Below, piece after piece: positions 10,477-18,758 of a DNA stretch of 64,000 bases; the first letter of the stretch is position 1; each line of letters opens with the position of its first letter. The stretch is from positions 1 through 64,000 of the forward strand of contig JAFOYH010000062.1 of the NCBI GenBank assembly GCA_017391465.1, in the 5' to 3' direction. Source of the stretch: Lachnospiraceae bacterium. GTDB lineage: Bacteria; Bacillota_A; Clostridia; Lachnospirales; Lachnospiraceae. The translations under genes were made by a program, and so were the position numbers. Below the pieces are notes generated by a model that saw only the letters and a list, made by a program, of their open reading frames with translations, was not told the DNA's origin and ran no database searches.

Positions 10477-11780
10477 TAGAGAATGTAGTAGAATATTTGT
10501 ATCAGATCCCCCGGTTTGCAAGAACCGGGGGTCTTGAACAAACACAGGAACGTTTAAGACTTTTGGGAAATCCTGAAAAAAGTTTTCGATATATTCATGT
10601 GGCAGGAACTAATGGCAAAGGATCCACCTGCGCCTATTTAGAATCAGCACTTCGTCATATGGGATTTAAAACAGGATTATTCACATCACCGCATTTGATT
10701 CGTATCAATGAACGTATACGTATCAATAATGTGGAGATTTCAGATGAAGCCTTTATAAAGGCATTTCACAAAGTAAAAGAATTAATTGATATGCAGATGC
10801 AGCAGGGGATTGCCCACCCGACATTTTTTGAATTTATTTATTTAATGTCTATGTGTGCATTTAAAGATGCCGGAATCGAATATGGTATTATTGAAACCGG
10901 ACTCGGAGGCCGGCTGGATCTTACGAATGCAGTTGAAGATCCGGAGATAACAGTGATTACATCGATTAGCCTGGATCATACGGCAATTCTTGGAGATACG
11001 ATTGAAAAAATTGCAATGGAAAAAGCAGGAATTATTAAGCCGGAGATACCACTTGTTTTTCTGGATAAAAATTCGTCTGTTTCAGATGTTCTGTTACATC
11101 GTGCAGATCAAATGGACAGTACAGCATTTCCGGTGAGAAATACCTGGGTGGAAAATGTTTCTGTGGATACAGGGCATATAGAATTTACATACCGGTGTCC
11201 ATATTTTAAAAATTATGATATAATTTTAAAAACCAATGGAATGTATCAGATTGAGAATGCATGCCTTGCGATTACATGTCTCGAAGTTTTGCGCTTGAAA
11301 TGTGGTTTTGACATGGGTGAACTGGATTTCTGCCGAGCGATACAAAAAGGCCTTTTTGATATGCAGTGGGCAGGTCGTATGGAAGCTGTTGAAGAACGGA
11401 TATATGTGGATGGTGCCCATAATGATGATGCGGTACTTCAGTTGGTTTCCTCAGTAAATCAAATGTTTTCTCAAAAAGAGGTCTATGTTGTTTTTGCCGT
11501 TGCAGAAGATAAAGACTATGAAAACATGGTCAGACATTTGTGCCAGATTCATCGTTTGCAAGGTGTCGTCGTAACTGAAATTGATAATGGACGACGCAGA
11601 GACTATCATGAAGTTCAGGATATTTTTAATAAAAACTGGCATGGAATGATTGATGGAACATATAATGTAAATGAGGCCATTGTTCTCGGAAAAAAATGGA
11701 TGGGAGACGATGGTATATTGATTTGTACAGGCTCTCTTTATCTTGTTGGACATGTGAAAGAGATTCTTGGAGGAATTTAG
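10473..11780 (+). CDS. folC: Folylpolyglutamate synthase / dihydrofolate synthase
   Basis: 435 aa Mur-ligase-family enzyme that adds glutamate to folates (and, if bifunctional, to dihydropteroate). The P-loop GTNGKGST is at 45-52, followed by [16 protein letters not shown] (the folate-binding region) and [22 protein letters not shown] is a Mur-ligase signature, and VDGAHNDDA opens the C-terminal domain. It overlaps valS by 4 nt, an arrangement common in Firmicutes. Bases 10508-10531 inside its 5' end form an unusually strong GC hairpin (listed separately). thyA and dfrA are elsewhere in the window. Confidence 0.96.
   Translation: MIENVVEYLYQIPRFARTGGLEQTQERLRLLGNPEKSFRYIHVAGTNGKGSTCAYLESALRHMGFKTGLFTSPHLIRINERIRINNVEISDEAFIKAFHKVKELIDMQMQQGIAHPTFFEFIYLMSMCAFKDAGIEYGIIETGLGGRLDLTNAVEDPEITVITSISLDHTAILGDTIEKIAMEKAGIIKPEIPLVFLDKNSSVSDVLLHRADQMDSTAFPVRNTWVENVSVDTGHIEFTYRCPYFKNYDIILKTNGMYQIENACLAITCLEVLRLKCGFDMGELDFCRAIQKGLFDMQWAGRMEAVEERIYVDGAHNDDAVLQLVSSVNQMFSQKEVYVVFAVAEDKDYENMVRHLCQIHRLQGVVVTEIDNGRRRDYHEVQDIFNKNWHGMIDGTYNVNEAIVLGKKWMGDDGILICTGSLYLVGHVKEILGGI
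10508..10531 (+). other. Strong GC-rich hairpin inside the start of folC
   Basis: CCCCCGGTT (10508-10516) / AACCGGGGG (10523-10531), a perfect 9-bp stem with a 6-nt loop, beginning 35 nt after the folC ATG. No T tract follows, so it is not an intrinsic terminator. It stands out in AT-rich DNA and could slow ribosomes or polymerase at the valS-folC junction. Confidence 0.6.
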
Positions 11781-11936
11781 ATGATTAACTTTGATGAAGA
11801 ACTTAAAAAATACAAACCAAGTCTTGAAGTCGATCAGGCAGAAGAAGCGATTGCACGTAATGATCTTCGGGATGTTATTGACATTGTTGAAGAGATGATG
11901 CAGGAAGTTCGTCATGAGCACAGACGTACAAGATAA
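11781..11936 (+). CDS. Small 51-aa acidic protein of unknown function
   Basis: An open frame of 51 codons starts with ATG immediately after the folC stop, with TTGGAGGA (11768-11775) inside the folC end as ribosome site. It stops at TAA 11934-11936, 17 nt before the next gene, which has its own AGGAGG. The protein begins MINFDEELKKYKPSLEVDQA and ends VRHEHRRTR. It looks like one or two amphipathic helices, acidic in the middle with a basic tail, and has no Cys, signal peptide or membrane segment. I do not recognise a family. The tight spacing and good ribosome site argue for a real gene in the valS-folC operon. Confidence 0.72.
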   Translation: MINFDEELKKYKPSLEVDQAEEAIARNDLRDVIDIVEEMMQEVRHEHRRTR

Positions 11937-11953
11937 AGTCAGGAGGACGTTAT

Positions 11954-13360
11954 ATGAATTGTCCAAATTGTGGTACGCCTCTTGAGAATGTTTATCGTTG
12001 TCCTCAGTGTCAGCATGAAGACGGAACATTAAAGCGAATTATCCGGGCATCGAATTACCATTATAATCAAGGGTTGTACAAGGCAAGAATACGCGACTTG
12101 AGTGGTGCGATCACATCACTTCAAATGAGTTTAAAATATAATAAACGCAATACAAATGCAAGAAATCTTCTTGGACTTGTCTATTTTCAAGCCGGTGAAA
12201 TTGTGGAAGCTCTTGGCGAATGGGTCATTAGTATGCATTTTCAGAACAAAGGGAATGTTGCGAAGAATTATATTAAAAAGATTCAGAACAATCAGGAACA
12301 GCTTGAAGAAATGAACAGTACCATACAGAGTTATAATCAGGCGCTTTTGTATGTGCGTTCATCAAATGCAGACCTGGCGATCAATGAATTGAAAAAGGCG
12401 GTTCATGTGAATCCGAATTATATTCGGGCCTATCAGTTGCTTGGTCTCTTATATATGCAGAAAAAACAATACTCTGCAGCGAAAAAGGTACTTGTGAAAG
12501 CACTGAAACTGGATCGGAATAATACGACAACAGTTCGTTATCTGGCAGAGCTTGGAGATGTGTCCCACTATCGGCGTAAAGATAAAGAGAATGTTGAAAG
12601 AAAACAGACATTTGTTCAGATCAAGGATCCTACCCCGATTATTATTGAAAAGACTTCAGATAGTTATACGGATTTCAATACAAGTACATTATCCTTTGTA
12701 AATATTTTAATTGGTATTATTATCGGGGCAGCGGTTGTCGGTCTGCTTCTTGTACCTTCGATTCAGAAAATGAAGACTTCAGAGTATAATGAAGCCATTG
12801 TTGAATATAGCAGTCAGATTTCTGAACGTAATAAAGAAATTGCAACATTACAATCGCAGCTTGATGCATTGACAGCACAGAATGAGCAGTTAATTAGCGA
12901 TGCGGAAAGTACAACAAGTATTGCGGACAATGGTCTGACAGAAAATATTTTAATTCAGGCCATGAAAGCTTACATGGATAATGATTTCATGAAAGCTGGC
13001 AACCTGTTAGCTGAAGTAGATAAGAGTTTATTGGAAGATGCAGATGCACAGTCCGTATATGATTATCTTAGTGCCAAAATTGGAGATACGGTGATTGATC
13101 GTTATTTTGCTGAAGCCTATGAATATACTAAGCAAAAAGATTATATGAATGCGGTAGGCTATTTTGAAAAAATACTAAAGCTGGATCCGGATTCTGCAGA
13201 AGCACGTTATGAAATGGGACGTTGTTATCATTATCTGACAGATTTCGAAAAAGCAAGACAGTGTTATACATATATCATTGATAATCATAGTGACAGTAGT
13301 TACTATGAAGATGCTCAAATGTATTTGAATGAGATTAATAATAAAACAGCTCAAAACTAA
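11954..13360 (+). CDS. Zinc-ribbon and TPR single-span membrane protein, unknown function
   Basis: 468 aa. The N-terminal zinc ribbon has C3-x2-C6 and C16-x2-C19. A cytoplasmic TPR region follows (about 35-200, for example YIRAYQLLGLLYMQKKQYSAAKKVL). One hydrophobic segment lies at about 247-268 (VNILIGIIIGAAVVGLLLV), then a heptad-like coiled coil (275-320) and a second TPR region (about 330-460) outside or beyond the membrane. It follows the 51-aa gene by 17 nt with AGGAGG upstream, and a strong terminator closes the operon. The exact partner is unknown. TPR blocks on both sides of the membrane suggest an adaptor in an envelope complex (inference). Confidence 0.8.
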   Translation: MNCPNCGTPLENVYRCPQCQHEDGTLKRIIRASNYHYNQGLYKARIRDLSGAITSLQMSLKYNKRNTNARNLLGLVYFQAGEIVEALGEWVISMHFQNKGNVAKNYIKKIQNNQEQLEEMNSTIQSYNQALLYVRSSNADLAINELKKAVHVNPNYIRAYQLLGLLYMQKKQYSAAKKVLVKALKLDRNNTTTVRYLAELGDVSHYRRKDKENVERKQTFVQIKDPTPIIIEKTSDSYTDFNTSTLSFVNILIGIIIGAAVVGLLLVPSIQKMKTSEYNEAIVEYSSQISERNKEIATLQSQLDALTAQNEQLISDAESTTSIADNGLTENILIQAMKAYMDNDFMKAGNLLAEVDKSLLEDADAQSVYDYLSAKIGDTVIDRYFAEAYEYTKQKDYMNAVGYFEKILKLDPDSAEARYEMGRCYHYLTDFEKARQCYTYIIDNHSDSSYYEDAQMYLNEINNKTAQN

Positions 13361-13371
13361 ATATTTTTTAC

Positions 13372-13409
13372 AAAAGATGAATTCTGAATCAGGAATTCAT
13401 CTTTTTTTT
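13372..13409 (+). terminator. Terminator ending the valS-folC-TPR operon
   Basis: Arms at 13372-13384 and 13393-13405 (core GATGAATTC / GAATTCATC, 13 bp perfect) with an 8-nt loop and a T8 tract. Confidence 0.9.
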
Positions 13410-13416
13410 GTCGAAT
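13391..13416 (+). promoter_or_regulatory. Candidate sigma-H promoter of the spoIIA operon
   Basis: AGGAATT (13391-13397) and GAAT (13413-13416), spaced 15 nt, resemble the sigma-H pattern known for spoIIA in Bacillus. The -35 element falls in the right arm of the upstream terminator. The call is tentative, as it is based on short motifs. Confidence 0.4.
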
Positions 13417-13476
13417 TTTGAATGTTTTTATTCAAAGCAGGAAGCTGTTTTGAAATAAAGTAAAAGGAGGAAAATT

Positions 13477-13806
13477 ATGGAATACGAATTTTGGGGGTCG
13501 TATTTGATTGTTCATGCAGGAAAAGAACTTGATCATCATCATACTGAAATTTTGCAGAAAGGGATGAATCGGGTGGGAAAGCAACGGGGATACAAGAATC
13601 TTATATTTGATTTTACGAATACACATTTTATGGATAGTTCCGGTGTGGGAATGATTATCGGGCGTTATAAATATTTATCAATGTATGGAGGCAGTGTCTT
13701 TGTTGTAGGTTTATCACCCGCTTTGGAGAAATTATTTTATGTATCCGGTCTTCATAAAATAATACGGACATTTTCGAAAATGGAGGATGTGTTCAATGAA
13801 AAATGA
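13477..13806 (+). CDS. spoIIAA: Anti-sigma F factor antagonist SpoIIAA
   Basis: 109 aa STAS-domain protein. Unphosphorylated SpoIIAA binds SpoIIAB and frees sigma-F in the forespore. The phosphorylation motif MDSSGVGMIIGRY contains the conserved serine of the DSSG loop, and VVGLSPALEKLF is typical of the family. AAAGGAGG precedes the ATG. It overlaps spoIIAB by 11 nt, and sigF follows: the standard spoIIA operon order. Confidence 0.97.
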   Translation: MEYEFWGSYLIVHAGKELDHHHTEILQKGMNRVGKQRGYKNLIFDFTNTHFMDSSGVGMIIGRYKYLSMYGGSVFVVGLSPALEKLFYVSGLHKIIRTFSKMEDVFNEK

Positions 13807-14218
13807 AATAAAGGTGATATTTGGCACAGATTCAGCAAATGAGCAATTTGCTCGTATGGTTATTTCAGCGTTTACTATGCGTTTGGATCCCACATTGGAG
13901 GAGCTGGCGGATATGAAAACAGCGGTATCTGAAGCAGTCACAAACAGTATTATTCATGGATATGAAGAACAGGATGGAATCATTGAAATGCGTTGTCGAA
14001 TTGAAGAAAGGGAGGTATATATTGAAGTTATCGATTTTGGTGTGGGAATTGAAAATATCGAGAAAGCCATGGAGCCTATGTATACAACAAGGGCGGAACT
14101 TAATCGTTCGGGTATGGGATTCGCTTTTATGGAAGCGTTTATGGACGAATTAAAGGTTGAATCCGAACCAGGAAAAGGAACACACATTTTTATGAAAAAA
14201 ATCTTAGGTGAGGTTTAA
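13796..14218 (+). CDS. spoIIAB: Anti-sigma F factor / serine kinase SpoIIAB
   Basis: 140 aa GHKL-fold protein that holds sigma-F inactive and phosphorylates SpoIIAA. Visible boxes are N (EAVTNSIIHGY), G1 (DFGVGI) and G2 (RSGMGFAFME). The start is ATG 13796 because GGAGG (13782-13786) lies 9 nt upstream; the in-frame ATG at 13787 abuts that site and cannot use it. It is translationally coupled to spoIIAA by an 11-nt overlap and lies 5 nt before sigF. Confidence 0.97.
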   Translation: MKNEIKVIFGTDSANEQFARMVISAFTMRLDPTLEELADMKTAVSEAVTNSIIHGYEEQDGIIEMRCRIEEREVYIEVIDFGVGIENIEKAMEPMYTTRAELNRSGMGFAFMEAFMDELKVESEPGKGTHIFMKKILGEV

Positions 14219-14223
14219 TTAAA

Positions 14224-14943
14224 ATGGAATTTCTTGAATTGCTTTTAGCCGCAAAATCAGGGGATAAAGAATCAAGAGATTTGCTTATAGAAGAAAATAT
14301 AGGTCTTGTATGGAGTGTTGTACGTCGCTTCGCTAATAGAGGACATGAGATGGAAGATCTATTCCAGATTGGAGTTATCGGGTTAATCAAAGCCATTGAT
14401 TATTTTGATACAAATTATGATGTGAAATTTTCAACGTATGCTGTTCCTATGATTTCCGGAGAAATCAAGCGGTTCTTGCGAGATGATGGTATGGTTAAAG
14501 TAAGTCGTTCTCTTAAAGAACATGCATGGAAAATTCAAAAAGCCCGTGAGAAGTTGAATCAACTTAATGGACGAGAAGCTTCGATTGAGGAACTGTGTGC
14601 CTGTACAGGGCTTGAACCGGAAGATGTTGTCACAGCCATGGAATCCGGATGTGAGGTGGAATCTTTGAATAAAATTATTTATCAAAGTGATGGGCAGCCG
14701 GTGCGTCTTGTGGATAAACTGGTTGAAAATAAGGATTCTCATGGAGAACTTATTGATAAACTCTTAATTGAAGAATTGATGGGGCAATTAAATGCGAGAG
14801 AACGGGAATTAATCATTATGCGGTATTATTGTAATGAAACTCAGAGTAAAATTGCAGATTATTTTGGTATTTCTCAGGTTCAGGTGTCACGTATGGAAAA
14901 ACGTATATTAAGACAAATGAGAGAAAGTCTGAATGCACATTAA
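14224..14943 (+). CDS. sigF: RNA polymerase sporulation sigma factor sigma-F
   Basis: 239 aa sigma-70-family factor, the first forespore-specific sigma. Region 2 shows LVWSVVRRFANRGHEMEDLFQIG and the DNA-melting segment YDVKFSTYAVPMISGEIKRFLRDDG. Region 3 follows, and region 4.2 carries the HTH ETQSKIADYFGISQVQVSRMEKRIL. Length and order match SpoIIAC. A GGTGAGG ribosome site lies at the end of spoIIAB. Sigma-F should drive sigma-G, which is expected to read spoVA and the SASP gene in this window. Confidence 0.97.
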   Translation: MEFLELLLAAKSGDKESRDLLIEENIGLVWSVVRRFANRGHEMEDLFQIGVIGLIKAIDYFDTNYDVKFSTYAVPMISGEIKRFLRDDGMVKVSRSLKEHAWKIQKAREKLNQLNGREASIEELCACTGLEPEDVVTAMESGCEVESLNKIIYQSDGQPVRLVDKLVENKDSHGELIDKLLIEELMGQLNARERELIIMRYYCNETQSKIADYFGISQVQVSRMEKRILRQMRESLNAH

Positions 14944-14974
14944 ATAAAGAGATCGATGTCAAAGAAAAATGTGA

Positions 14975-15003
14975 TTGAATTGGTTTATGAGTGGGTGTAT
15001 TAT
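14975..15003 (+). promoter_or_regulatory. Promoter of the D-2-hydroxyacid dehydrogenase gene
   Basis: TTGAAT (14975-14980), 17-nt spacer, TATTAT (14998-15003), between the sigF stop and the next start. Confidence 0.55.
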
Positions 15004-15053
15004 AGATAGTAAATGAGAGAAATCCATGATTATGATTTGGGGAGGATAAACAT

Positions 15054-16007
15054 ATGAAAATCAGCTTATTAGAACCTATTGGTGTATCAAAGGAAGTATT
15101 GGATGAACTTTCCAAAGGACTTATTGAACGAGGTCATGAATTCACGTTTTATGATACAAAAACAACAGACGTGGATGAATTGAAAAAACGTTCCGAAGGA
15201 TGCGACATCGTTATGATTGCGAATAATCCATATCCTACAGAAGTTGTAGAATCTGCAGATGCATTAAAGATGATTTCTGTGGCTTTTACAGGAATCGACC
15301 ATATTGGTACAAAAGCTTGCAAAGATAAAGATATTATGATCTGCAATTCTGCAGGATATTCGAATCAGACCGTTGCAGAACTTGTTCTTGGTATGGCTAT
15401 TGCAGGCCTTCGTAATATGGCAAAAGGCAACGAAGTTGTTCGTAACGGCGGTACAAGTGCAGGTCTTGGCGGTCGTGAAATCTGTGGACGTACGGTAGGT
15501 ATTATCGGTCTTGGCAAGATTGGTATGGTGGCTGCAAAACTTTTCCAGGCATTTGGTGCAAAAGTTATTGCATATAATCGCAGCGAAAAAGAAGAAGCAA
15601 AAGCTATGGGTATTGAATACAAATCTTTAGAAGAAGTATTATCCGAAAGTGATATTATTTCTTTAAATATGCCATTGAATGACAGCACACGTGGATTTAT
15701 CAGTGCTGATAAGATTGCATTGATGAAACCAACAGCCGTATTTATTAACTGTGCACGTGGTCCGATTGTTGATAACGAAGCATTGGCAAAAGCATTAAAT
15801 GAAGACAAACTTGGATTTGCATGTGTGGATGTTTTTGATATGGAACCACCAATTCCAGCAGATTATCCATTACTTTCTGCAAAGAATACACTCTTAACAC
15901 CACATCAGGCATTTATTTCCGAAGAGTCCATGATTCGTCGTGCCAACATTGTATTTAACAATGTTTATGCATACCTTGATGGAGAGCCGGTCAACGTTTG
16001 TAAATAG
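15054..16007 (+). CDS. NAD-dependent D-2-hydroxyacid dehydrogenase family protein
   Basis: 317 aa, cytoplasmic. The family reduces 2-oxoacids to D-2-hydroxyacids or acts as 3-phosphoglycerate dehydrogenase without an ACT domain. The Rossmann motif GIIGLGKIG is followed after about 20 residues by YNRSEK, where the absence of Asp at the end of beta-2 leaves NAD versus NADP open. Catalytic Arg (NCARGPIVD), Glu (FDMEPP) and His (LTPHQAF) are all present. The substrate cannot be told. GGGGAGG precedes ATG 15054. It sits alone between the spoIIA and spoVA operons with its own promoter and a strong terminator, so a sporulation role is not implied. Confidence 0.88.
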   Translation: MKISLLEPIGVSKEVLDELSKGLIERGHEFTFYDTKTTDVDELKKRSEGCDIVMIANNPYPTEVVESADALKMISVAFTGIDHIGTKACKDKDIMICNSAGYSNQTVAELVLGMAIAGLRNMAKGNEVVRNGGTSAGLGGREICGRTVGIIGLGKIGMVAAKLFQAFGAKVIAYNRSEKEEAKAMGIEYKSLEEVLSESDIISLNMPLNDSTRGFISADKIALMKPTAVFINCARGPIVDNEALAKALNEDKLGFACVDVFDMEPPIPADYPLLSAKNTLLTPHQAFISEESMIRRANIVFNNVYAYLDGEPVNVCK

Positions 16008-16026
16008 TTTTAAGTGAGATTTTATG

Positions 16027-16069
16027 AATACATCTTTTGAAAGTTTATTTCAAAAGATGTATTTTTTTT
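16027..16069 (+). terminator. Terminator of the hydroxyacid dehydrogenase gene
   Basis: Perfect 16-bp arms (16027-16042 and 16048-16063), a 5-nt loop and a T8 tract. Confidence 0.95.
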
Positions 16070-16087
16070 ATGTCTTCAGCCACAATA
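16058..16087 (+). promoter_or_regulatory. Candidate sigma-G promoter of the spoVA operon
   Basis: TGTATTT (16058-16064), 16-nt spacer, CACAATA (16081-16087) resembles the forespore sigma-G pattern (TGTATA / CATACTA), at a suitable distance from spoVAA. It overlaps the upstream terminator. Weak motif evidence. Confidence 0.35.
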
Positions 16088-16125
16088 ATCTTTGTAAATT
16101 TGTGTTGATTAAGGTGAGGAAAAGT

Positions 16126-16761
16126 ATGACTTCAAAAATGGATATCTATATTTGTCTGGACGAGCATGTAAAGGTACAAAAAAAACAGATATGCTTAAAG
16201 GATTTTGCCAAAGTCTATTGTCAAGATTCAGATATTAAACATCAGGTGGAGAAAACACTTATCTTTGCATTTGAAAATGAAAAGGAAAAGAAGGAGGTTC
16301 TTTCGCTTTTATATATCTACAGGAAAATCGAAGAAAATATAAGTGATGAAGTGACCTTCCATTCAATCGGAGCTTCGGATTGTCTGTTGGAATTTTCGGA
16401 TAAAGTGTCGGAGAATCAACTTATCCAATATTTGAAAGTGACGTTTGTATCGTTTGTCTTATTTTTGGGGGCCGCATTTTCAATCATGACTTATGATCAG
16501 GATGCGGGAGTTGCCGATGTTTTTTCGACTTTATATACACTTTTTAATTTCGAAAACTCTGGCAATCATCTTTTGGAGCTCGGATATTCTCTCGGAATTG
16601 GTGTGGGAATTCTGATGTTTTTTCATCATTTTGAGAAAAAGGGTGAACGAACTCCAACAGCAATGGAAATCCAAATGAATAAATATGAAAACGATATGGT
16701 GGAATCCTATGTGAAAGCAGCAGAACGTCAGGGAAAATCTTTGGAGGTCGATTCAAAGTGA
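16126..16761 (+). CDS. spoVAA: Stage V sporulation protein AA
   Basis: 211 aa. The start is ATG 16126 with GGTGAGGA (16113-16120) 5 nt upstream; the open frame continues back to 16024 but only through the terminator hairpin of the previous gene. SpoVA proteins form the channel that loads and releases dipicolinic acid across the spore inner membrane. SpoVAA has an N-terminal soluble domain (MDIYICLDEHVKVQKKQ) and two C-terminal hydrophobic segments (about 105-125 and 155-175, LGYSLGIGVGILMFF). The sequence is divergent, and the call rests largely on position directly before recognisable spoVAB, AC and AD. It overlaps spoVAB by 4 nt (GTGA). Confidence 0.85.
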   Translation: MTSKMDIYICLDEHVKVQKKQICLKDFAKVYCQDSDIKHQVEKTLIFAFENEKEKKEVLSLLYIYRKIEENISDEVTFHSIGASDCLLEFSDKVSENQLIQYLKVTFVSFVLFLGAAFSIMTYDQDAGVADVFSTLYTLFNFENSGNHLLELGYSLGIGVGILMFFHHFEKKGERTPTAMEIQMNKYENDMVESYVKAAERQGKSLEVDSK

Positions 16762-17174
16762 CAGATAAAATACTATTTTTTATCGGTTTATCTTCTGGCC
16801 TTGTAACATCAGCGGCACTTTTTGCACTTATTGCCAGTATAGGCGTTTTAAATCGTTTAGCTCAAATGACGCACACCGCATGCTATATACGATGGTATGA
16901 ATTGTGTTTTGTTCTAGGATGTACGCTGGGGAACGGATTTTATATCTTTCAAATTCCTGTTCGAGGTGCAGGGTATGGCGTACTGTTTTTGATCGGAGGA
17001 TTTATGGGCATATATCTGGGATGTTTTATTGGTGCTTTGTCCGAAGTTTTGAATGTTTTTCCGTGTTTGTTTCATCGGATCCGGCTAAAAATGGGCATAC
17101 GTTTATTTATAATATTTATGGCATTAGGAAAATCCATTGGAGGAATTTTAGATTTTTTCGTACACAATCAATGA
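16758..17174 (+). CDS. spoVAB: Stage V sporulation protein AB
   Basis: 138 aa integral membrane protein with about four hydrophobic segments, the family's usual size. The start is a GTG overlapping the spoVAA stop, with GGAGG (16742-16746, in TTTGGAGGTC) upstream. The motifs YIRWYELCFVLGCTLG and GIYLGCFIGALSEVLNVFPC resemble SpoVAB proteins. Spore inner-membrane component of the dipicolinate channel. Confidence 0.9.
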   Translation: MTDKILFFIGLSSGLVTSAALFALIASIGVLNRLAQMTHTACYIRWYELCFVLGCTLGNGFYIFQIPVRGAGYGVLFLIGGFMGIYLGCFIGALSEVLNVFPCLFHRIRLKMGIRLFIIFMALGKSIGGILDFFVHNQ

Positions 17175-17190
17175 TATAGGAGGAATAAGG

Positions 17191-17637
17191 ATGGATCAAA
17201 AAGCGTATCAGCAATTTGTAGAACAGGTAACACCAAAAGTCAATGGATGGATGTCTTTTTTTAAGGCCTTCGTTACCGGAGGTGCAATTTGCGTTCTGGG
17301 TCAGGTTTTATATGAATGGTTTAAGGATCGGGGATGTATGCACAATTTGGCAAACAATTATACAACTTTAGTTTTAATCTTAATCAGTGTTCTGCTTACC
17401 GGCCTGAATCTCGTTGGACCTGTTACAAAATTTGCCGGGGCAGGGTATCTGGTACCCATCACAGGTTTTGCAAATTCTGTAGCATCTTGTGCGATTGAAT
17501 ATAAGAAAGAAGGTCAGGTTTTTGGGATCGGCAGCCAGATTTTCACGATTGCAGGACCGGTCATACTTTATGGAATTGTGACAAGTTGGTTTTTTGGAAT
17601 GATATACTGGCTTTTGATACAATTTGGACTTTATTAA
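17191..17637 (+). CDS. spoVAC: Stage V sporulation protein AC
   Basis: 148 aa membrane protein; in Bacillus SpoVAC is the mechanosensitive pore component for dipicolinic acid. Typical features are the opening FVEQVTPKVNGWMSFFKAFVTGG, a second segment in LVLILISVLLTGL, and the family signature FAGAGYLVPITGFANSVAS followed by EYKKEGQVFGIG. AGGAGG precedes the ATG. It is 25 nt from spoVAD. Confidence 0.97.
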   Translation: MDQKAYQQFVEQVTPKVNGWMSFFKAFVTGGAICVLGQVLYEWFKDRGCMHNLANNYTTLVLILISVLLTGLNLVGPVTKFAGAGYLVPITGFANSVASCAIEYKKEGQVFGIGSQIFTIAGPVILYGIVTSWFFGMIYWLLIQFGLY

Positions 17638-17661
17638 AATAAAAAAGGATAGGAGATTGAC

Positions 17662-18699
17662 ATGGGTAGTAAACGTCGGGGAAAGTATACAATTTGTTTT
17701 GAACAGCCGCCAATTATCAAAAGTTATGCATCAATTGTCGGAAAAAAGGAATCCGAAGGTCCATTAAAAGAATATTTTGATGTTGTGTGTGAAGATCCCA
17801 TGATGGAACAGAACAGTTGGGAAGAAGCAGAAGGGCAGCTGCAGTGTCATGCTGTATTAAAGGCTTTAGATAAAGCGTATATGCAGCCGGAGGATATTCA
17901 TTATCTATTTGCGGGAGATTTGTTGGGACAAACAATGGCAACGTCCTTTGGAGTGATGGAGTTGCAGATTCCCCATTTTGGTTTATACGGTGCATGCTCA
18001 ACCATGGGTGAATCGTTAAGTCTAGCATCTATGAGTATCGACGGTAACTATGCAGAACGCGCTGTTGCAGTTACGTCCAGTCATTTTGCCAGTGCGGAAA
18101 AACAATTTCGTTTTCCATTAATGTATGGCAACCAACGTTCTCTTGCTGCGACCTGGACGGTGACCGGAAGTGGCGCTGTAATTCTGGAACATCCATCTTT
18201 AAGTTCCGAACAGGTTGTAGCAAAGTCTGTTCGGATTAAGGCTGTTACCACAGGGAAAATTATCGACTATGGTATTAAAGATTCACAAAATATGGGTGCC
18301 TGTATGGCACCGGCTGCAGCATTCGTTATTGCGAACCATCTGAGAGATATGAATTGTGAACCGGAAAGATATGATCGGATCATTACAGGAGATCTGGGAA
18401 GTGTCGGTCAGAAGATATTATTGGAACTCATGAAAGAAGAAGGGTTTGATATTCAGAAACAGCATATGGATTGCGGTATCGAAATATTTGATTCAAAAAC
18501 CCAGGATACGCATGCTGGAGGCAGTGGTTGTGGATGTTCTGCAGTTACATTGTGTGGCTATATTCTAAAACAGCTTGAAACAGGTGCCTGGAAGCGGGTT
18601 TTATTTGTACCGACAGGTGCTTTGCTTTCAAAAATCAGCTTTAATGAGGGGTTAAGTATTCCAGGGATTGCGCATGGCATTGTTCTAGAAAAAGATTGA
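17662..18699 (+). CDS. spoVAD: Stage V sporulation protein AD (dipicolinate-binding)
   Basis: 345 aa soluble protein with a thiolase-like fold that binds dipicolinic acid. GLYGACSTMGESL places Cys112 where thiolases have their nucleophile, and THAGGSGCGCSAVT is a SpoVAD signature near the C-terminus. It follows spoVAC with a good ribosome site. Unlike the usual order, the next gene is not spoVAE but an aminotransferase gene whose promoter overlaps the spoVAD stop. Confidence 0.97.
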   Translation: MGSKRRGKYTICFEQPPIIKSYASIVGKKESEGPLKEYFDVVCEDPMMEQNSWEEAEGQLQCHAVLKALDKAYMQPEDIHYLFAGDLLGQTMATSFGVMELQIPHFGLYGACSTMGESLSLASMSIDGNYAERAVAVTSSHFASAEKQFRFPLMYGNQRSLAATWTVTGSGAVILEHPSLSSEQVVAKSVRIKAVTTGKIIDYGIKDSQNMGACMAPAAAFVIANHLRDMNCEPERYDRIITGDLGSVGQKILLELMKEEGFDIQKQHMDCGIEIFDSKTQDTHAGGSGCGCSAVTLCGYILKQLETGAWKRVLFVPTGALLSKISFNEGLSIPGIAHGIVLEKD

Positions 18700-18723
18700 T
18701 ATTTTAAAATAGAAGTTTATAAT
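18696..18723 (+). promoter_or_regulatory. Vegetative-type promoter inside the spoVA operon
   Basis: TTGATA (18696-18701) overlaps the spoVAD stop; 16-nt spacer; TATAAT (18718-18723). It would give the aminotransferase gene expression independent of the forespore sigma factors. Confidence 0.6.
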
Positions 18724-18758
18724 AAAATACAGATGATAATTTTGAAGGAGCGATTTAG

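Noticed and set aside
10508..10531. Terminator inside folC
   Set aside because: The stem is strong but no T tract follows, and it lies inside a conserved coding sequence.
11451..12029. 192-codon open frame on the minus strand across folC end and the TPR gene start
   Set aside because: It is antisense to two genes with clear motifs, has low-complexity Phe/Asn-rich translation and no ribosome site.
14224..14943. sigG instead of sigF
   Set aside because: The gene follows spoIIAA-spoIIAB directly, which defines sigma-F, and no spoIIGA-like gene is near.
16024..16125. N-terminal extension of spoVAA
   Set aside because: It is encoded by the terminator hairpin of the previous gene and has no ribosome site; ATG 16126 has a good one.
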